64,000 bases of DNA, taken from the NCBI RefSeq assembly GCF_001571385.1, contig NZ_BCNW01000001.1, positions 186,001-250,000 of the forward strand, in the 5' to 3' direction. Shown here piece after piece: positions 39,997 to 49,230 of the stretch. This DNA is from Methanofollis ethanolicus. Its GTDB lineage: Archaea > Halobacteriota > Methanomicrobia > Methanomicrobiales > Methanofollaceae. The notes beneath the pieces were generated by a model that worked only from the letters and a program-made list of their open reading frames with translations, ran no database searches and was not told the DNA's origin. Each line of letters starts with the position of its first letter. The first letter of the stretch is position 1. The translations under genes were made by a program, and so were the position numbers.

Positions 39997-41448
39997 TCAA
40001 CGGCGCTGGTACTTTCTGAAGTAGTACCAGACCCCGCCCGCGATGCCGGCGAGCATGAGAAGACCCAGGATCGCGGCAAAGGACTGCTCCTTCACGACGA
40101 TCCTGAAGTCGTCGCTCTGCTCGCCCTGGTCCGAGACCGCCTTCAGCGTCACCTTGTACTCGGAGGCGACGATATTCGGCGGCGGCACCACCTTGACGTT
40201 CACCTTCTTCGACTCGCCCGGCTGGAGACTCGTGATATTCGTCGGCGTCACCGTCGCCTTCCAGCCCTGCGGCGCGCTCACCTCGAAGTGGATCCCGGTC
40301 AGGGCACCGGCATTGCCGATGTTCCGCACCGAGGCGTCGAATTCGAGGGTCTCACCCATGTTCGCCTCATAGCGGTACCTGTCCGCGGAGAGCCTCATCT
40401 CATAACTCCCGCTGATCTTCGCCGTCAGGTCCTCGGTATAGGAGTCGGACGAAGACTCGATGACAGCATTGAAGGAATAGTCGCCGACCTTCGTGCCGTA
40501 CGGCGGGATCGCCTCCAGGAAGAGGGACTTATCCTCTCCGGCAGGGACCAGGATCTCCGAGATGTCGCTCGTATCCGCGGCGCTCTCCTTGTACCTGGCA
40601 TACCAGCCCTCGGGGAGACCGTCAGTCGAGAGACGGTAGGTGTCGTCGGCCTTCCCGACATTCCGCAGCTTCATCTCGAAGGTCGGGTTCCTTCCTGCCG
40701 GCGTCGTGATCAAGGAGGACTTCACCGTCACCTCGGCCGCGTACGAGGACTTGTCCAGCATTACCGTGCCGGCGTCGACCGTGATCCCGCACTTCACCTT
40801 CACGTCCTTCTTCTCGACAGAAAGGAAGCCCGGTTTCGTGACGACCAGGCGGTAGACGTCCTGGGGGAGACCGGTACTGATCCGGCCGTCGGCCGTCGTC
40901 ATCACCCTGTCGAAGGCCTCGTGTTCATTCCCGCGGTAGACCTCGATCGTCGCACCCTTCACCTTCTCCCCGCCCTTGTCCGTCACCAGGAGGTTAAGAG
41001 TGCCGAGTTCGCCGGTGTGCGTCTTCGAGATGCTCACATGGAGCCAGATCGAGCCGTCGCCGATATGCACCTTTACCGGGTAGTCGCCGACAGGCGTGTC
41101 CGCCGCCGTCTCCACCTCAAGGGTGACGGTCTTCGACCCGCCTGGCGGGATGGAGACACGGTTCACCTCGGTCTTGCCGTCGACAAAACGCATCTCCCAG
41201 TTCCTGCTCCCGACAAAGTTCTCGGTCCACAGTTTGATCTGATCGCCGCTCGTCGCCGCGGCCCCGTTGTTCGCCGCGGTGAGGGAGAAAGTCGCTGTCT
41301 CCCCGGCCTCGACAACCTGACCGGGGAAGTCACAGGTGACCGAGACCGTCCCGGACGCCGCCCCGTCCGCCGCCGCCACAGGCAGAACCGTTGCGGCGAG
41401 CATCAGGAGAGCAAGGAGGAGGGCGGGAACCCGTGTTCCAGCGCTCAT
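39997..41448 (-). CDS. Secreted NEW3-domain surface protein with C-terminal anchor
   Basis: This is a 483-residue surface protein with a signal peptide (1-26) and a series of beta-sandwich modules. The first NEW3-like domain is near 35-125 (ETATFSLTAANNGAA), a carboxypeptidase-like regulatory repeat near 135-215, and two further NEW3-like domains near 225-330 and 340-440 (LRNVGKADDTYRLSTDGLPEGW). A final transmembrane helix (about 455-475) and a basic tail anchor it. It is coupled to the permease by an ATGA overlap, so it is probably the extracellular partner of that exporter. The bound ligand is unknown. Confidence 0.85.
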   Translation of the reverse strand: MSAGTRVPALLLALLMLAATVLPVAAADGAASGTVSVTCDFPGQVVEAGETATFSLTAANNGAAATSGDQIKLWTENFVGSRNWEMRFVDGKTEVNRVSIPPGGSKTVTLEVETAADTPVGDYPVKVHIGDGSIWLHVSISKTHTGELGTLNLLVTDKGGEKVKGATIEVYRGNEHEAFDRVMTTADGRISTGLPQDVYRLVVTKPGFLSVEKKDVKVKCGITVDAGTVMLDKSSYAAEVTVKSSLITTPAGRNPTFEMKLRNVGKADDTYRLSTDGLPEGWYARYKESAADTSDISEILVPAGEDKSLFLEAIPPYGTKVGDYSFNAVIESSSDSYTEDLTAKISGSYEMRLSADRYRYEANMGETLEFDASVRNIGNAGALTGIHFEVSAPQGWKATVTPTNITSLQPGESKKVNVKVVPPPNIVASEYKVTLKAVSDQGEQSDDFRIVVKEQSFAAILGLLMLAGIAGGVWYYFRKYQRR

Positions 41449-42560
41449 CTCACGTCCTCCCGCATGAACCGCACCCACGCAAGCCCGAAGAAGAGGGCGG
41501 GCGTGATGATCAGCGCGGCGATGTTCTTTGCCATGTCGCCGAGGAGGGCGAAGAGCGCGGAGAACCCGTCCTGCGGTATCTCATCGTCGGCAGATATCGG
41601 GTCGTAACTGTTCTTCATCATCTGCGCCATTTGCGGGTTGGTCACGGCAAGGGCCAGTCTCTGGTAGTTGCTCGTCGGCGAGAGGAGAGAGACGGCATCG
41701 TTGACCGCCTGCCTCTGCTCCCAGTAGGCCCGCGACTTCTCCTCGTACTCCTGCCAGGCCTCGTCGACCTCCGGGTCGCTCTTCACGCCCTCAACATCGA
41801 TCGCCACCGCCGACGATACGTACACGCCTCCTCCACCATACCGTATCATGGAGGAGGTTTCCGGGGGATCGGGGGGCTGGCCGAAGACCGCCGTGTATAC
41901 CGACCCGTACGTGAAGATCGGGAGGAGGGACGAGAGCACGATCATGATGATCAGGGTGTAGATGATCGCGCTCCCGCTGTCCTTCGCGACCGTCGACATG
42001 AAGAGGGCGATCGCGAAGAACGAGAAGACGAGCAGGAACGAGAGCGCTCCGAAGAGGAACATCCGCACCGTCTCCTCGAAGTTCGGGACGATCCCGAAGA
42101 GAAGCATGATCGCCAGGGAGATGACGAGCACGATCCCCATCGCCAGGGCAATCGCCGCCACGCCGCCGAGGGCCTTCCCGTTGATCACCTCGTCCCGGTA
42201 GATCGGGTGCGAGAGGAGGATCTTCAGGGACTTGCTCTCTTTCTCCCGCGTGATCAGGTCAAAGCCCATCGCGATCCCGAGGATCACGCCGATCGTCGTC
42301 ATCAGGGTGGTCATCTCGTTGAAGGCCGAGAGGATCGTCGGTTTCCAGGAGAAGTACGAATGCGACTCGAACTCGTCGTCCGAGACCGCGGCCTGGTTCT
42401 TGTTGTAGTCGTCAAGCTGTTTCTGGTACTCGACAGCCCCGCCGATGAGGCCGATGACCGCGATGACCAGGAAGACCCCGAAGATGAGGTGGAACTTCCT
42501 GCTCTGCAGGTGGTCGCGGAACTCCTTCCCTGCGATCACCTTCAGTCCTGCCGATCTCAT
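41445..42560 (-). CDS. ABC-2 family permease, operon 2
   Basis: This is a 371-residue paralogue of 36976 and 38010 with the shared MGFDLITREKESKSLKILLSHP and YRDEVINGKALGG, and a larger extracytoplasmic loop (about 235-330). The start overlaps the ATPase stop and its stop overlaps the NEW3 gene start. A single permease here suggests that the exporter is a homodimer, or that it borrows permeases from operon 1. Confidence 0.88.
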   Translation of the reverse strand: MRSAGLKVIAGKEFRDHLQSRKFHLIFGVFLVIAVIGLIGGAVEYQKQLDDYNKNQAAVSDDEFESHSYFSWKPTILSAFNEMTTLMTTIGVILGIAMGFDLITREKESKSLKILLSHPIYRDEVINGKALGGVAAIALAMGIVLVISLAIMLLFGIVPNFEETVRMFLFGALSFLLVFSFFAIALFMSTVAKDSGSAIIYTLIIMIVLSSLLPIFTYGSVYTAVFGQPPDPPETSSMIRYGGGGVYVSSAVAIDVEGVKSDPEVDEAWQEYEEKSRAYWEQRQAVNDAVSLLSPTSNYQRLALAVTNPQMAQMMKNSYDPISADDEIPQDGFSALFALLGDMAKNIAALIITPALFFGLAWVRFMREDVR

Positions 42561-43468
42561 GACGTCGCCTCCTCGTGATAGTAAGAGAGGAAGACGTCCT
42601 CGATGTCTGGTTCGTCGCGTTCAAGGCGCCGGATCCCTGCGGGACCGACGGCCGCGGCGATATCGTCGCTGATGTCGGTCTCCGCAACGAGCCGCGCCGC
42701 ATGGTGGCCGTCCGCGTACTCCGCGGAGATGAGGGACGGGTGGGAGAACTCGGGCATCGGCGCCTTCGTCTCGACCCGGATGATCACGTGGCCGCTCTCG
42801 CCGCCGGCGCGGGCGAGGTCTTCCCACCGACCCGAGGCGACGAGTCTCCCGTGCGCAAGGATGCCGGCGGACGTGCAGACCTTGCTCACCTCGGAGAGGA
42901 TATGCGAGGAGACGAGCACCGTCGTCCCGTTCTCGGCCGTCTCACGGATGATCCGCCGGTAGTCGGCGACGCCCTGAGGGTCAAGGTTCGCCGTCGGTTC
43001 GTCCAGGATCACGGCCTTCGGTTCGTTGATCAGGGCCTTTGCGATACCGAGACGCTGCCGCATACCCTTCGAGTACCCCCCGACGACCTTCGTCACGCCG
43101 TCCAGGCCCACCAGGGAGAGGAGGTCGGGGATACGCGTCCGCCGCGTCGCAGCATCCATGCCATAGAGCTTCGCCGAATAGTCCAGGTTTTCTTCCGCAC
43201 TGAGGGTCGCGTAGAAGCCCACGTCCTCGGGCATGTACCCGATCTTCTTCTTCACCTCGATCGGGTTGGTGGCCACCTCCGTCCCGTCGATATAGCACGC
43301 CCCCGAGGTCGGCTCGATCAGGCCGATCACCATCAGGATCGTCGTGCTCTTCCCCGCGCCGTTCGGCCCGAGGAGCCCGAAGACCTCGCCCTCAGGGATC
43401 TCAAGGGTGAGGTCGTCGACGGCAGGCACGTCATTATAGACCTTGGTCAGATGTTCACATCGTATCAT
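42557..43468 (-). CDS. ABC transporter ATPase, operon 2
   Basis: This is a 303-residue near-twin of the ATPase at 38960, with the same Walker A (34-41), YSKGMRQ signature and Walker B. The substitutions noticed are few and mostly conservative (for example T21/E23 for C21/D23, and T120-region K/T). The DNA is also nearly identical, pointing to a recent duplication or gene conversion. A TATA tract (CTTTTATATC on this strand, 43515-43524) lies upstream. Confidence 0.93.
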   Translation of the reverse strand: MIRCEHLTKVYNDVPAVDDLTLEIPEGEVFGLLGPNGAGKSTTILMVIGLIEPTSGACYIDGTEVATNPIEVKKKIGYMPEDVGFYATLSAEENLDYSAKLYGMDAATRRTRIPDLLSLVGLDGVTKVVGGYSKGMRQRLGIAKALINEPKAVILDEPTANLDPQGVADYRRIIRETAENGTTVLVSSHILSEVSKVCTSAGILAHGRLVASGRWEDLARAGGESGHVIIRVETKAPMPEFSHPSLISAEYADGHHAARLVAETDISDDIAAAVGPAGIRRLERDEPDIEDVFLSYYHEEATS

Positions 43469-43511
43469 AGTTTTTCCGTCCGTTTTCCGGATGATGAAGA
43501 TGCATGGGACG

Positions 43512-43527
43512 GGGGATATAAAAGTCG
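43512..43527. promoter_or_regulatory. TATA tract between divergent ABC operon 2 and secreted protein gene
   Basis: GGATATAAAAGT lies 45-55 bases from the ATPase start on the minus strand and about 100 bases from the secreted protein start on the plus strand. It fits best as the ABC operon promoter, since the spacing to the plus-strand gene is long. Confidence 0.45.
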
Positions 43528-43623
43528 TTATGGCACAATCGTCTACGCGTCAGATCAAAGACGGAGAACCCGTAAACAGTTGTGCCAGATCCTTTAAGAC
43601 AGAGGGACGTCCAGATCATACCC

Positions 43624-44433
43624 ATGGACAGGTGGATCACGACGGCGGCGCTCGCACTCCTGCTTGCCCTTCTCCTTGCGTCAGGTGCGGGGGCGACGGC
43701 CGAAGACGTTACCGTTACCGTGACGGGGGTACGGATGGAAACGGCCAACATCGAGATCGTGCCGGTCGCGCCGCCCGACGACGTGATCGCCATCACCTAC
43801 GACACCCCGGAATCCAACATGTATACCATCACCGGCCTGATCACCACCGAAACGGCATTCGGGACGGGCGGTGGCGGGGATGCCGGGGTGAATGCCACCG
43901 TCGACGTCAGGAACGGCACATCCCCTGCCGTTGACTATATCACCATCAATTCCGCCTCCGCCGTCTACTCGAATAAGGAGAGTATTTTAGTGGTCAAAGT
44001 CAGGAACGACACTCTCCCCGCCGCCAACTATATCACTGTCCACTCTGCCACCACCGTCGACGCGACAGAGGAGGTCTGCGGCGCGGCGCCTCGACTCTAC
44101 AGCGCTGCCGCAGTGAAAAACGCCGCACCCACGCAACCCGCCATTCCCATCCTCTCCCTCTCCCGTTACTACAGTCTGGACGTCCCCGATCCGGAGAAGA
44201 CCCTCTGGGTCGATATGAGATGGGAGGGCGACGGCGACCATGCCCTCACCGTCTATCACCCCGGCGGCATCCTCGGCACCTTCAGGGACGGGAGCGACGG
44301 GAAGGAGGACGACCGGATCTTCCTCCGCTTATCCCGGGACGGCGGCGTCGGGACCGGCGCCTGGACCTTCAAGATGACCGCTCCCCTCGCCGCCTCACGG
44401 GAAAACGCCACCATCCAGACCTACCTTGAGTGA
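43624..44433 (+). CDS. Secreted protein of unknown function
   Basis: This is a 269-residue protein with a signal peptide (about 1-26) and a beta-rich mature part. It contains two similar Asn/Thr-rich stretches (NATVDVRNGTSPAVDYITINSAS and KVRNDTLPAANYITVHSAT, each in part), suggesting an internal repeat, then a pre-peptidase-like C-terminal domain (RYYSLDVPDPEKTLWVDMRW). The ATG at 43624 sits directly at the signal peptide. It precedes a membrane-bound winged-helix regulator by six bases, so it may be the outside sensor part of that regulator, which is my inference. Confidence 0.65.
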   Translation: MDRWITTAALALLLALLLASGAGATAEDVTVTVTGVRMETANIEIVPVAPPDDVIAITYDTPESNMYTITGLITTETAFGTGGGGDAGVNATVDVRNGTSPAVDYITINSASAVYSNKESILVVKVRNDTLPAANYITVHSATTVDATEEVCGAAPRLYSAAAVKNAAPTQPAIPILSLSRYYSLDVPDPEKTLWVDMRWEGDGDHALTVYHPGGILGTFRDGSDGKEDDRIFLRLSRDGGVGTGAWTFKMTAPLAASRENATIQTYLE

Positions 44434-44439
44434 AGAGAG

Positions 44440-45153
44440 ATGAGACGCCAGACCCTGCTCCTGCTCCTCGCTTTCGCCCTGGTCAGGGCGGTTTCGGCCG
44501 GGTACACGGTAGACCCCGGTTATCTAAACCCGCCGTCAGGTCTCCCCATCACACCCCGCGAGATCTCTTTCCTCGAACTCCCGCTCTGGATCCTCCTCAT
44601 CGAACTCTGCACCCTCCCCCTGGAGGCATTCACCGGGTTCTGGACATGGATATCCCTCAGGTGCCGCCGTCTGAACCGCGAGGAACTTCTGGACAATTCC
44701 GTCAGGTCGGACATCTTCGACAGCATCAGGAAGATGCCCGGCATCCACCTCCGCGCCCTCTCCGCGGCCACAGACACACCGATGAGCACGCTCCGTTACC
44801 ACCTCGGCGTCCTGCAGGAGAACCACACGATCACCACCCTCAATGACGGGGGCCACCTCCACTTCTACGAAAACAGCGGCACCTACACCGCGGCCCAGCA
44901 GACCGTCCTGCGGCACCTGAGAAACGAGACCACCCGCGCGATCCTCGGCGAACTGCTCCGGGGTCACGCCTCGTCCCGGCAGGAGATCGCCGACGCCGTC
45001 GGGGTCTCGGCCCCGGCCGTCAGCTGGCACATGAAGAGGCTGGTAGAAGACCACATCGTCCAGCAGGAGAAGACAGGACGGACAGTCAACTACGAGATCA
45101 GGGACGATGTTGCCGCCGACATCACGGCCTGGCTCGGAAAAAAAGAGACTTAA
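44440..45153 (+). CDS. Membrane-bound regulator with two winged-helix domains
   Basis: This is a 237-residue protein. A signal-like helix (1-20) and a second helix (about 45-68) place the N terminus in the membrane. Two winged-helix domains follow (about 85-150: GIHLRALSAATDTPMSTLRYHL; about 160-230: SSRQEIADAVGVSAPAVSWHMKRL). Such proteins in methanogens are thought to sense outside conditions and bind DNA from the membrane. The last four bases overlap the convergent next gene. Divergent ABC operon 2 is a plausible target. Confidence 0.8.
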   Translation: MRRQTLLLLLAFALVRAVSAGYTVDPGYLNPPSGLPITPREISFLELPLWILLIELCTLPLEAFTGFWTWISLRCRRLNREELLDNSVRSDIFDSIRKMPGIHLRALSAATDTPMSTLRYHLGVLQENHTITTLNDGGHLHFYENSGTYTAAQQTVLRHLRNETTRAILGELLRGHASSRQEIADAVGVSAPAVSWHMKRLVEDHIVQQEKTGRTVNYEIRDDVAADITAWLGKKET

Positions 45154-45641
45154 GAGGCGGCCGGGCCGCCGATGACAAGACACTCTCCGCCTGCCCAGAG
45201 GGCCTCGAAATCCGCGGCGCTGAGAGATACCCCCGATTCAAGGGTGACATTCCCGCCGCCAACGCCAGTGACCACGGCGTACCTCCCCCCATCGAGAGCG
45301 GCGACCACAGGCCCGTTCTCGGAGACGACCGCCCCCAGGTCGGCGAGGGAGAGGCCCGCTTCCACCCGCGCGGAAAGGCCGCACGACCTTGCCGCCATGG
45401 CCATTTTTTCCGGTACAGTCAGGTTGTCTGGTGCAGCGGCGAGCGCCTCCGCGCCGCAGTCGATGCCGTGGCAGGCCATCACCGTCTGGAAGACGGCGTT
45501 CGGACCCGGGTCAGGAAAGGCCACACCGCTACCGCCCTCCCTGGCCAGAAAATAATCGGGGAAGGTAGCGGTGATTGCCATGCCGGTGACCGTGCAGGTC
45601 ACAGCAATGAGTACGATAATTGTGGTCAGCACATATTGCAT
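45150..45641 (-). CDS. Secreted C39-peptidase-like protein, probably inactive
   Basis: This is a 163-residue protein with an N-terminal signal/anchor (1-25) and a papain-like C39 domain (CHGIDCGAEALAAAP, then SCGLSARVEAGLSLADL, and GPVVAALDGGRYAVVTGV). The Cys is present (DCGAEAL), but the catalytic His of the G-H-Y-V block is replaced by Tyr (RYAVV), so peptidase activity is doubtful. Related inactive domains bind peptides. A TATA-like ACTTATATAG on the plus strand near 45706-45716 may mark its promoter in reverse. Confidence 0.65.
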   Translation of the reverse strand: MQYVLTTIIVLIAVTCTVTGMAITATFPDYFLAREGGSGVAFPDPGPNAVFQTVMACHGIDCGAEALAAAPDNLTVPEKMAMAARSCGLSARVEAGLSLADLGAVVSENGPVVAALDGGRYAVVTGVGGGNVTLESGVSLSAADFEALWAGGECLVIGGPAAS

Positions 45642-45877
45642 AATCCTCACCTCCCGGTCCGGGTCGTTTCCCGGACCGGCAGTCCTCGTGAATAAATACA
45701 ACTATAACTTATATAGTTTTCTCTGAATCGTGGATCCAACACAGGCATTTTATACATTATTGAATCTCAAAAAAGTGAACAGGCCACCACCTATCGGTTT
45801 TTCACCACCCGTGCAGGACAGGGGGAAACGCCATCCCACACCATTATATACCCCTCTCCCGATCTATCGCCCGGATC

Positions 45878-48037
45878 ATGGACATCACCGACCCTGTCTC
45901 CTTCACCCGCGTCCCAGAGCGAATCACGGGACTTGTCGACCTCGCCTACAACCTCTGGTGGAGCTGGCACCCTGCCGCCCGTGTCCTCTTCAAGCAGGTG
46001 AACGGGCAGGCCTGGAAAGAGAGCCAGCACAACCCGGTCAGGATGCTCCGCGAGGTCCCGGAAGAGTTTCTCCGCCGGGTGGCGCGGGAGCGGGAATACC
46101 TGCGGCGCTACGACATCATCATGGAGCGCTACCAGGAGTATATGGGGCGGAAAAACACCTGGTTCACCGAGCAGTACCCCGCGGCGCGTCCCGTCACCAT
46201 CGCCTACTTCTCCGCGGAGTACGGCCTCCACCACTCCCTCCCCTTCTATGCCGGAGGCCTCGGCTTCCTCGCCGGCGACCACCTCAAGGAGTGCTCCGAC
46301 CTCGGCGTCCCCCTGGTCGCCGTCGGCTTCATGTATTCGTCCGGCTATCTCCACCAGCACATCGCCCCCGACGGCTCGCAGGTGAATATCGAGGAGAGAC
46401 TCGACCGGGACAGCGCCCCGATCACCCGGGTGCTCGACCCCTCGGGAGGGCACCTCACCCTGCGGGTGCCGCACATCGAGCCCCCGATCCATGTCGCGGT
46501 CTGGAAGGTGCAGGTAGGAAGGGTGCCTCTCTACCTCCTCGACACCGACATCGGGGAGAACAGTCCCGAACACCGTTCCATCTCCCACCGTCTCTATGCA
46601 GGCGACAGGGAACAGCGCCTCCTCCAGGAGATCGTGCTCGGTATCGGCGGGAGAAAAGTCCTCTCGTACCTCGGCGTCCATTACACCGGCGTCCATCTCA
46701 ACGAAGGTCACCCCGCCTTCGCCCTTGTCGAGAGGGTGCGGGAGAGGGTCGGACAGGGGACGGGCTTCGAGGAGGCGCTCGAACAGGTGCGCGGCACGAG
46801 CGTCTTCACCACCCACACCCCGGTCGCCGCGGGCCACGACATCTTCCCGTACGAGATGATCGACCGTTATTTCCAGACCTACTACCGCTGCCTCGGGATC
46901 TCGCGGGAAGACTTCCTTGCCCTCGGCGCACGGCCCGACGACCCCGGCGCCGGTTTCAACATGACGGCCTGCGCGATGCGCCTCTCCGCCTACCACAACG
47001 CCGTCTCGAAAAAGCACGGCGAGGTGACGCGGCAGATGTGGCAGCCCCTCTGGCCCGGCCTGCCGCCTGAGAGGGTGCCGATCGACGCGATCACGAACGG
47101 CGTCCACCTTCCCACCTGGCTCAACCCCAGGATGGAGGCGCTCTTCGACCGGTACATCGGGGCCGTCTGCCCGTACTGGCAGATGGAGCATGACAACCCG
47201 GTCGTCTGGGAACTGATCAACGAGATCCCGGACGGAGAACTCTGGCACCTTCACCTCTGGCTCAAGACGAAGCTCTTCAACAGGATCAGGGAGATGAAGC
47301 GGCGGGCATGGGCCGACGGTTCGGACACCCCGGAGAACATCGTCGCCGAGGGCGTCTTCCTCGACCCGATGATCTTCACCATCGGCTTTGCCCGCCGCTT
47401 CTCCACCTACAAGAGGGCCGACCTGATCTTCCACGACATCGAGAGACTGAAGAAGATCGTGAACAACCCCTGGTACCCGGTCCAGGTCATCTTCGCCGGC
47501 AAGGCCCATCCCGACGACATCGAGGGGCAGCACCTTCTCAAAAAGGTCTACGGGTATGCCAGTTCCGGCATGTTCGGGGGGAAGATCGCCTTCGTCGAGG
47601 ACTATGGCGAGCGTTTCGCCCAGTACCTCGTCCACGGCGTCGACCTCTGGCTCAACAACCCGCTGCCGCCCTGGGAGGCGAGCGGGACCTCGGGGATGAA
47701 GGCGGCGATGAACGGCATCCCGAGCCTCTCGGTCCTGGACGGCTGGTGGCCTGAGGGCTATAACGGGAGGAACGGCTGGGCTTTCGGCGGCGAGGTCGTC
47801 GAGGGCGACAGGGACGCGGCCGATGCGAACGCTATCTACGATATTCTGGAAAAAGAGGTGATCCCCCTCTACTACGCGACCGACCTCCACGCCGTCCCGC
47901 ACGGCTGGGTGAAGACGATGAAAGAGGCGATACGGAGCAATGCCCCGGCCTTCTCGGCGAAGAGAATGGTGAAGGAGTACGTGCACCGCTACTACCCGCG
48001 GATCCTTGCCGCGGCCGGCATCCCGGTGATCCGCTGA
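45878..48037 (+). CDS. glgP: Alpha-glucan phosphorylase
   Basis: This 719-residue enzyme releases glucose 1-phosphate from glycogen or maltodextrin. It is the short archaeal/bacterial GT35 type with an N-terminal DUF3417-like segment (LAYNLWWSWHPAARVLFKQV). Family motifs include EYGLHHSLPFYAGGLGFLAGDHLK, NEGHPAF and the PLP site EASGTSGMKAAMNG with the Schiff-base Lys at about 608. A TATA tract TTATATACC (about 45842-45850) lies 28 bases before the ATG, implying a leaderless message. Confidence 0.93.
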   Translation: MDITDPVSFTRVPERITGLVDLAYNLWWSWHPAARVLFKQVNGQAWKESQHNPVRMLREVPEEFLRRVAREREYLRRYDIIMERYQEYMGRKNTWFTEQYPAARPVTIAYFSAEYGLHHSLPFYAGGLGFLAGDHLKECSDLGVPLVAVGFMYSSGYLHQHIAPDGSQVNIEERLDRDSAPITRVLDPSGGHLTLRVPHIEPPIHVAVWKVQVGRVPLYLLDTDIGENSPEHRSISHRLYAGDREQRLLQEIVLGIGGRKVLSYLGVHYTGVHLNEGHPAFALVERVRERVGQGTGFEEALEQVRGTSVFTTHTPVAAGHDIFPYEMIDRYFQTYYRCLGISREDFLALGARPDDPGAGFNMTACAMRLSAYHNAVSKKHGEVTRQMWQPLWPGLPPERVPIDAITNGVHLPTWLNPRMEALFDRYIGAVCPYWQMEHDNPVVWELINEIPDGELWHLHLWLKTKLFNRIREMKRRAWADGSDTPENIVAEGVFLDPMIFTIGFARRFSTYKRADLIFHDIERLKKIVNNPWYPVQVIFAGKAHPDDIEGQHLLKKVYGYASSGMFGGKIAFVEDYGERFAQYLVHGVDLWLNNPLPPWEASGTSGMKAAMNGIPSLSVLDGWWPEGYNGRNGWAFGGEVVEGDRDAADANAIYDILEKEVIPLYYATDLHAVPHGWVKTMKEAIRSNAPAFSAKRMVKEYVHRYYPRILAAAGIPVIR

Positions 48038-48085
48038 GGGAGGCAAAACGGAAGATTTTATTCCCCGGAGCAGGGAGGAAGGGTA

Positions 48086-48376
48086 ATGCAGGACGGAGAC
48101 TCAGATTCTGCCCCCTATGACCGCGCCCTGCGGCAGGTCAAGGAAATCAAGGATTTTTACGGCCACCTCGCCGTCTATATCATCATAAACACGATGCTCT
48201 TCCTGATCAACTGGTTCACGACCCCGGGCGCGTGGTGGTTCTACTGGGTCGCCATCTTCTGGGGCATCGGCCTGCTGGTCCATGCCTACAGCACCTTTGT
48301 CGAGGGGGGCCTCTTCGGGAGGGCGTGGGAGGAGAGGAAGATCCGGGAGATCATGGAGAAGGAGAAGAAGAGGTGA
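48086..48376 (+). CDS. 2TM-domain protein
   Basis: This is a 96-residue protein with two helices (about 28-46 and 52-72), the YDRALRQVKEIKDFYGHLAVYI entry and the GRAWEERKIREIM exit typical of the 2TM domain (PF13239). It is often fused to or found beside histidine kinases, but none is here. Function unknown. Confidence 0.82.
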   Translation: MQDGDSDSAPYDRALRQVKEIKDFYGHLAVYIIINTMLFLINWFTTPGAWWFYWVAIFWGIGLLVHAYSTFVEGGLFGRAWEERKIREIMEKEKKR

Positions 48377-48435
48377 GGGGAGGAGGGCTGATGGAAAACT
48401 CTTTTGAGGAGAGTCTCTGGCAAATACTGTGCTAT

Positions 48436-48665
48436 GGGGCCTATAGAAAACCCCATAATCAGATCGACATCTCTTCCTGATCCCATGAAGAGCAGGGCAG
48501 ATCCCCTCGCCTTCCCCACACACTCCACCGGGGGACTTTTGCCCCCGGACCCTCGCTCGGGATTGGCCCCGGGAAGACAGAGGGGAAACCCCATAGGAGG
48601 GCGATTGCCATCTTCCCCCTATCCTAAGGGTGGGGGTGCGGGGGGCAGCCCCCCGGCGCGAGACA
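48436..48665 (+). repeat. Degenerate copy (H) of the dispersed hairpin repeat
   Basis: The first 13 bases (GGCCTATAGAAAA, 48436-48448) resemble the left terminal repeat of the MITE copies. The CCGGGGGACTTTTGCCCCCGG hairpin (about 48529-48550), 'attggccccgggaag', 'attgccatctt', 'cccctatcctaagg' and a GGGGGGCAGCCCCCC hairpin (about 48638-48653) follow in order. A right terminal repeat was not found. The 325 bases between the 2TM and Tsr3 genes hold nothing else that I can recognise. Confidence 0.6.
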
Positions 48666-48702
48666 TCAGTACATCGCCATAGTCAGAGACGGGGCGACCC
48701 CC

Positions 48703-49200
48703 TCAATCCGGCATGTACGCCGCCTGGATAGCCACGACCTCGGTCGAGTTCTTCGCGGCGGCGTACTCGGCGAGGGGATCGGCGTTCAGTTCGAGGAAGT
48801 GGAGGCCCCAGTTGAACTTCGAGAGGACGGCCTTCGCCTGCTCCTTCTCGCCGACGATGTACAGGGCGGCAGCGAAGGCCTCGACAGAGGTGAGGCGGAG
48901 GGGGCGGCCGAAGTTCACCGGGTTGGCGGCGACGAGGTACGGGAGGGCCCGGCGGACAGGCCAGCGGGTCACCTCGCCGGTGTTGAGGACTTCCCAGGAG
49001 CAGTCCAGGGCGGTGATCGAGGGGACGCCCCTGTCTGCCGGGGAGAGGGCCTGCTCTGCCGTCGGGTCCAGGATGAGGGACGACTTCGAGATACGGGCAA
49101 GAGAGTCGAAGACCCTCACCATCCCCCACTTTTCCAGGCGTTTCACCGTGCACTTCCTGGGGTCGCAGGAGTTGTCCCTGAAGGCAAAGAGGCGTATCAT
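48703..49200 (-). CDS. tsr3: 16S rRNA aminocarboxypropyltransferase, Tsr3
   Basis: This 165-residue protein transfers the aminocarboxypropyl group from SAM to a modified pseudouridine of small-subunit rRNA. It has the normal DUF367 length and sequence (CDPRKCTVKRLEKWG, DRGVPSITALDCSWE, RALPYLVAANPVNFGRPLRLTSVEAFAAALYI in pieces). Its start lies only 30 bases from the divergent fusion gene at 49231. Confidence 0.92.
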   Translation of the reverse strand: MIRLFAFRDNSCDPRKCTVKRLEKWGMVRVFDSLARISKSSLILDPTAEQALSPADRGVPSITALDCSWEVLNTGEVTRWPVRRALPYLVAANPVNFGRPLRLTSVEAFAAALYIVGEKEQAKAVLSKFNWGLHFLELNADPLAEYAAAKNSTEVVAIQAAYMPD

Positions 49201-49230
49201 CTATCTCGGTTTGGCGCAGAGTGGAGATGA

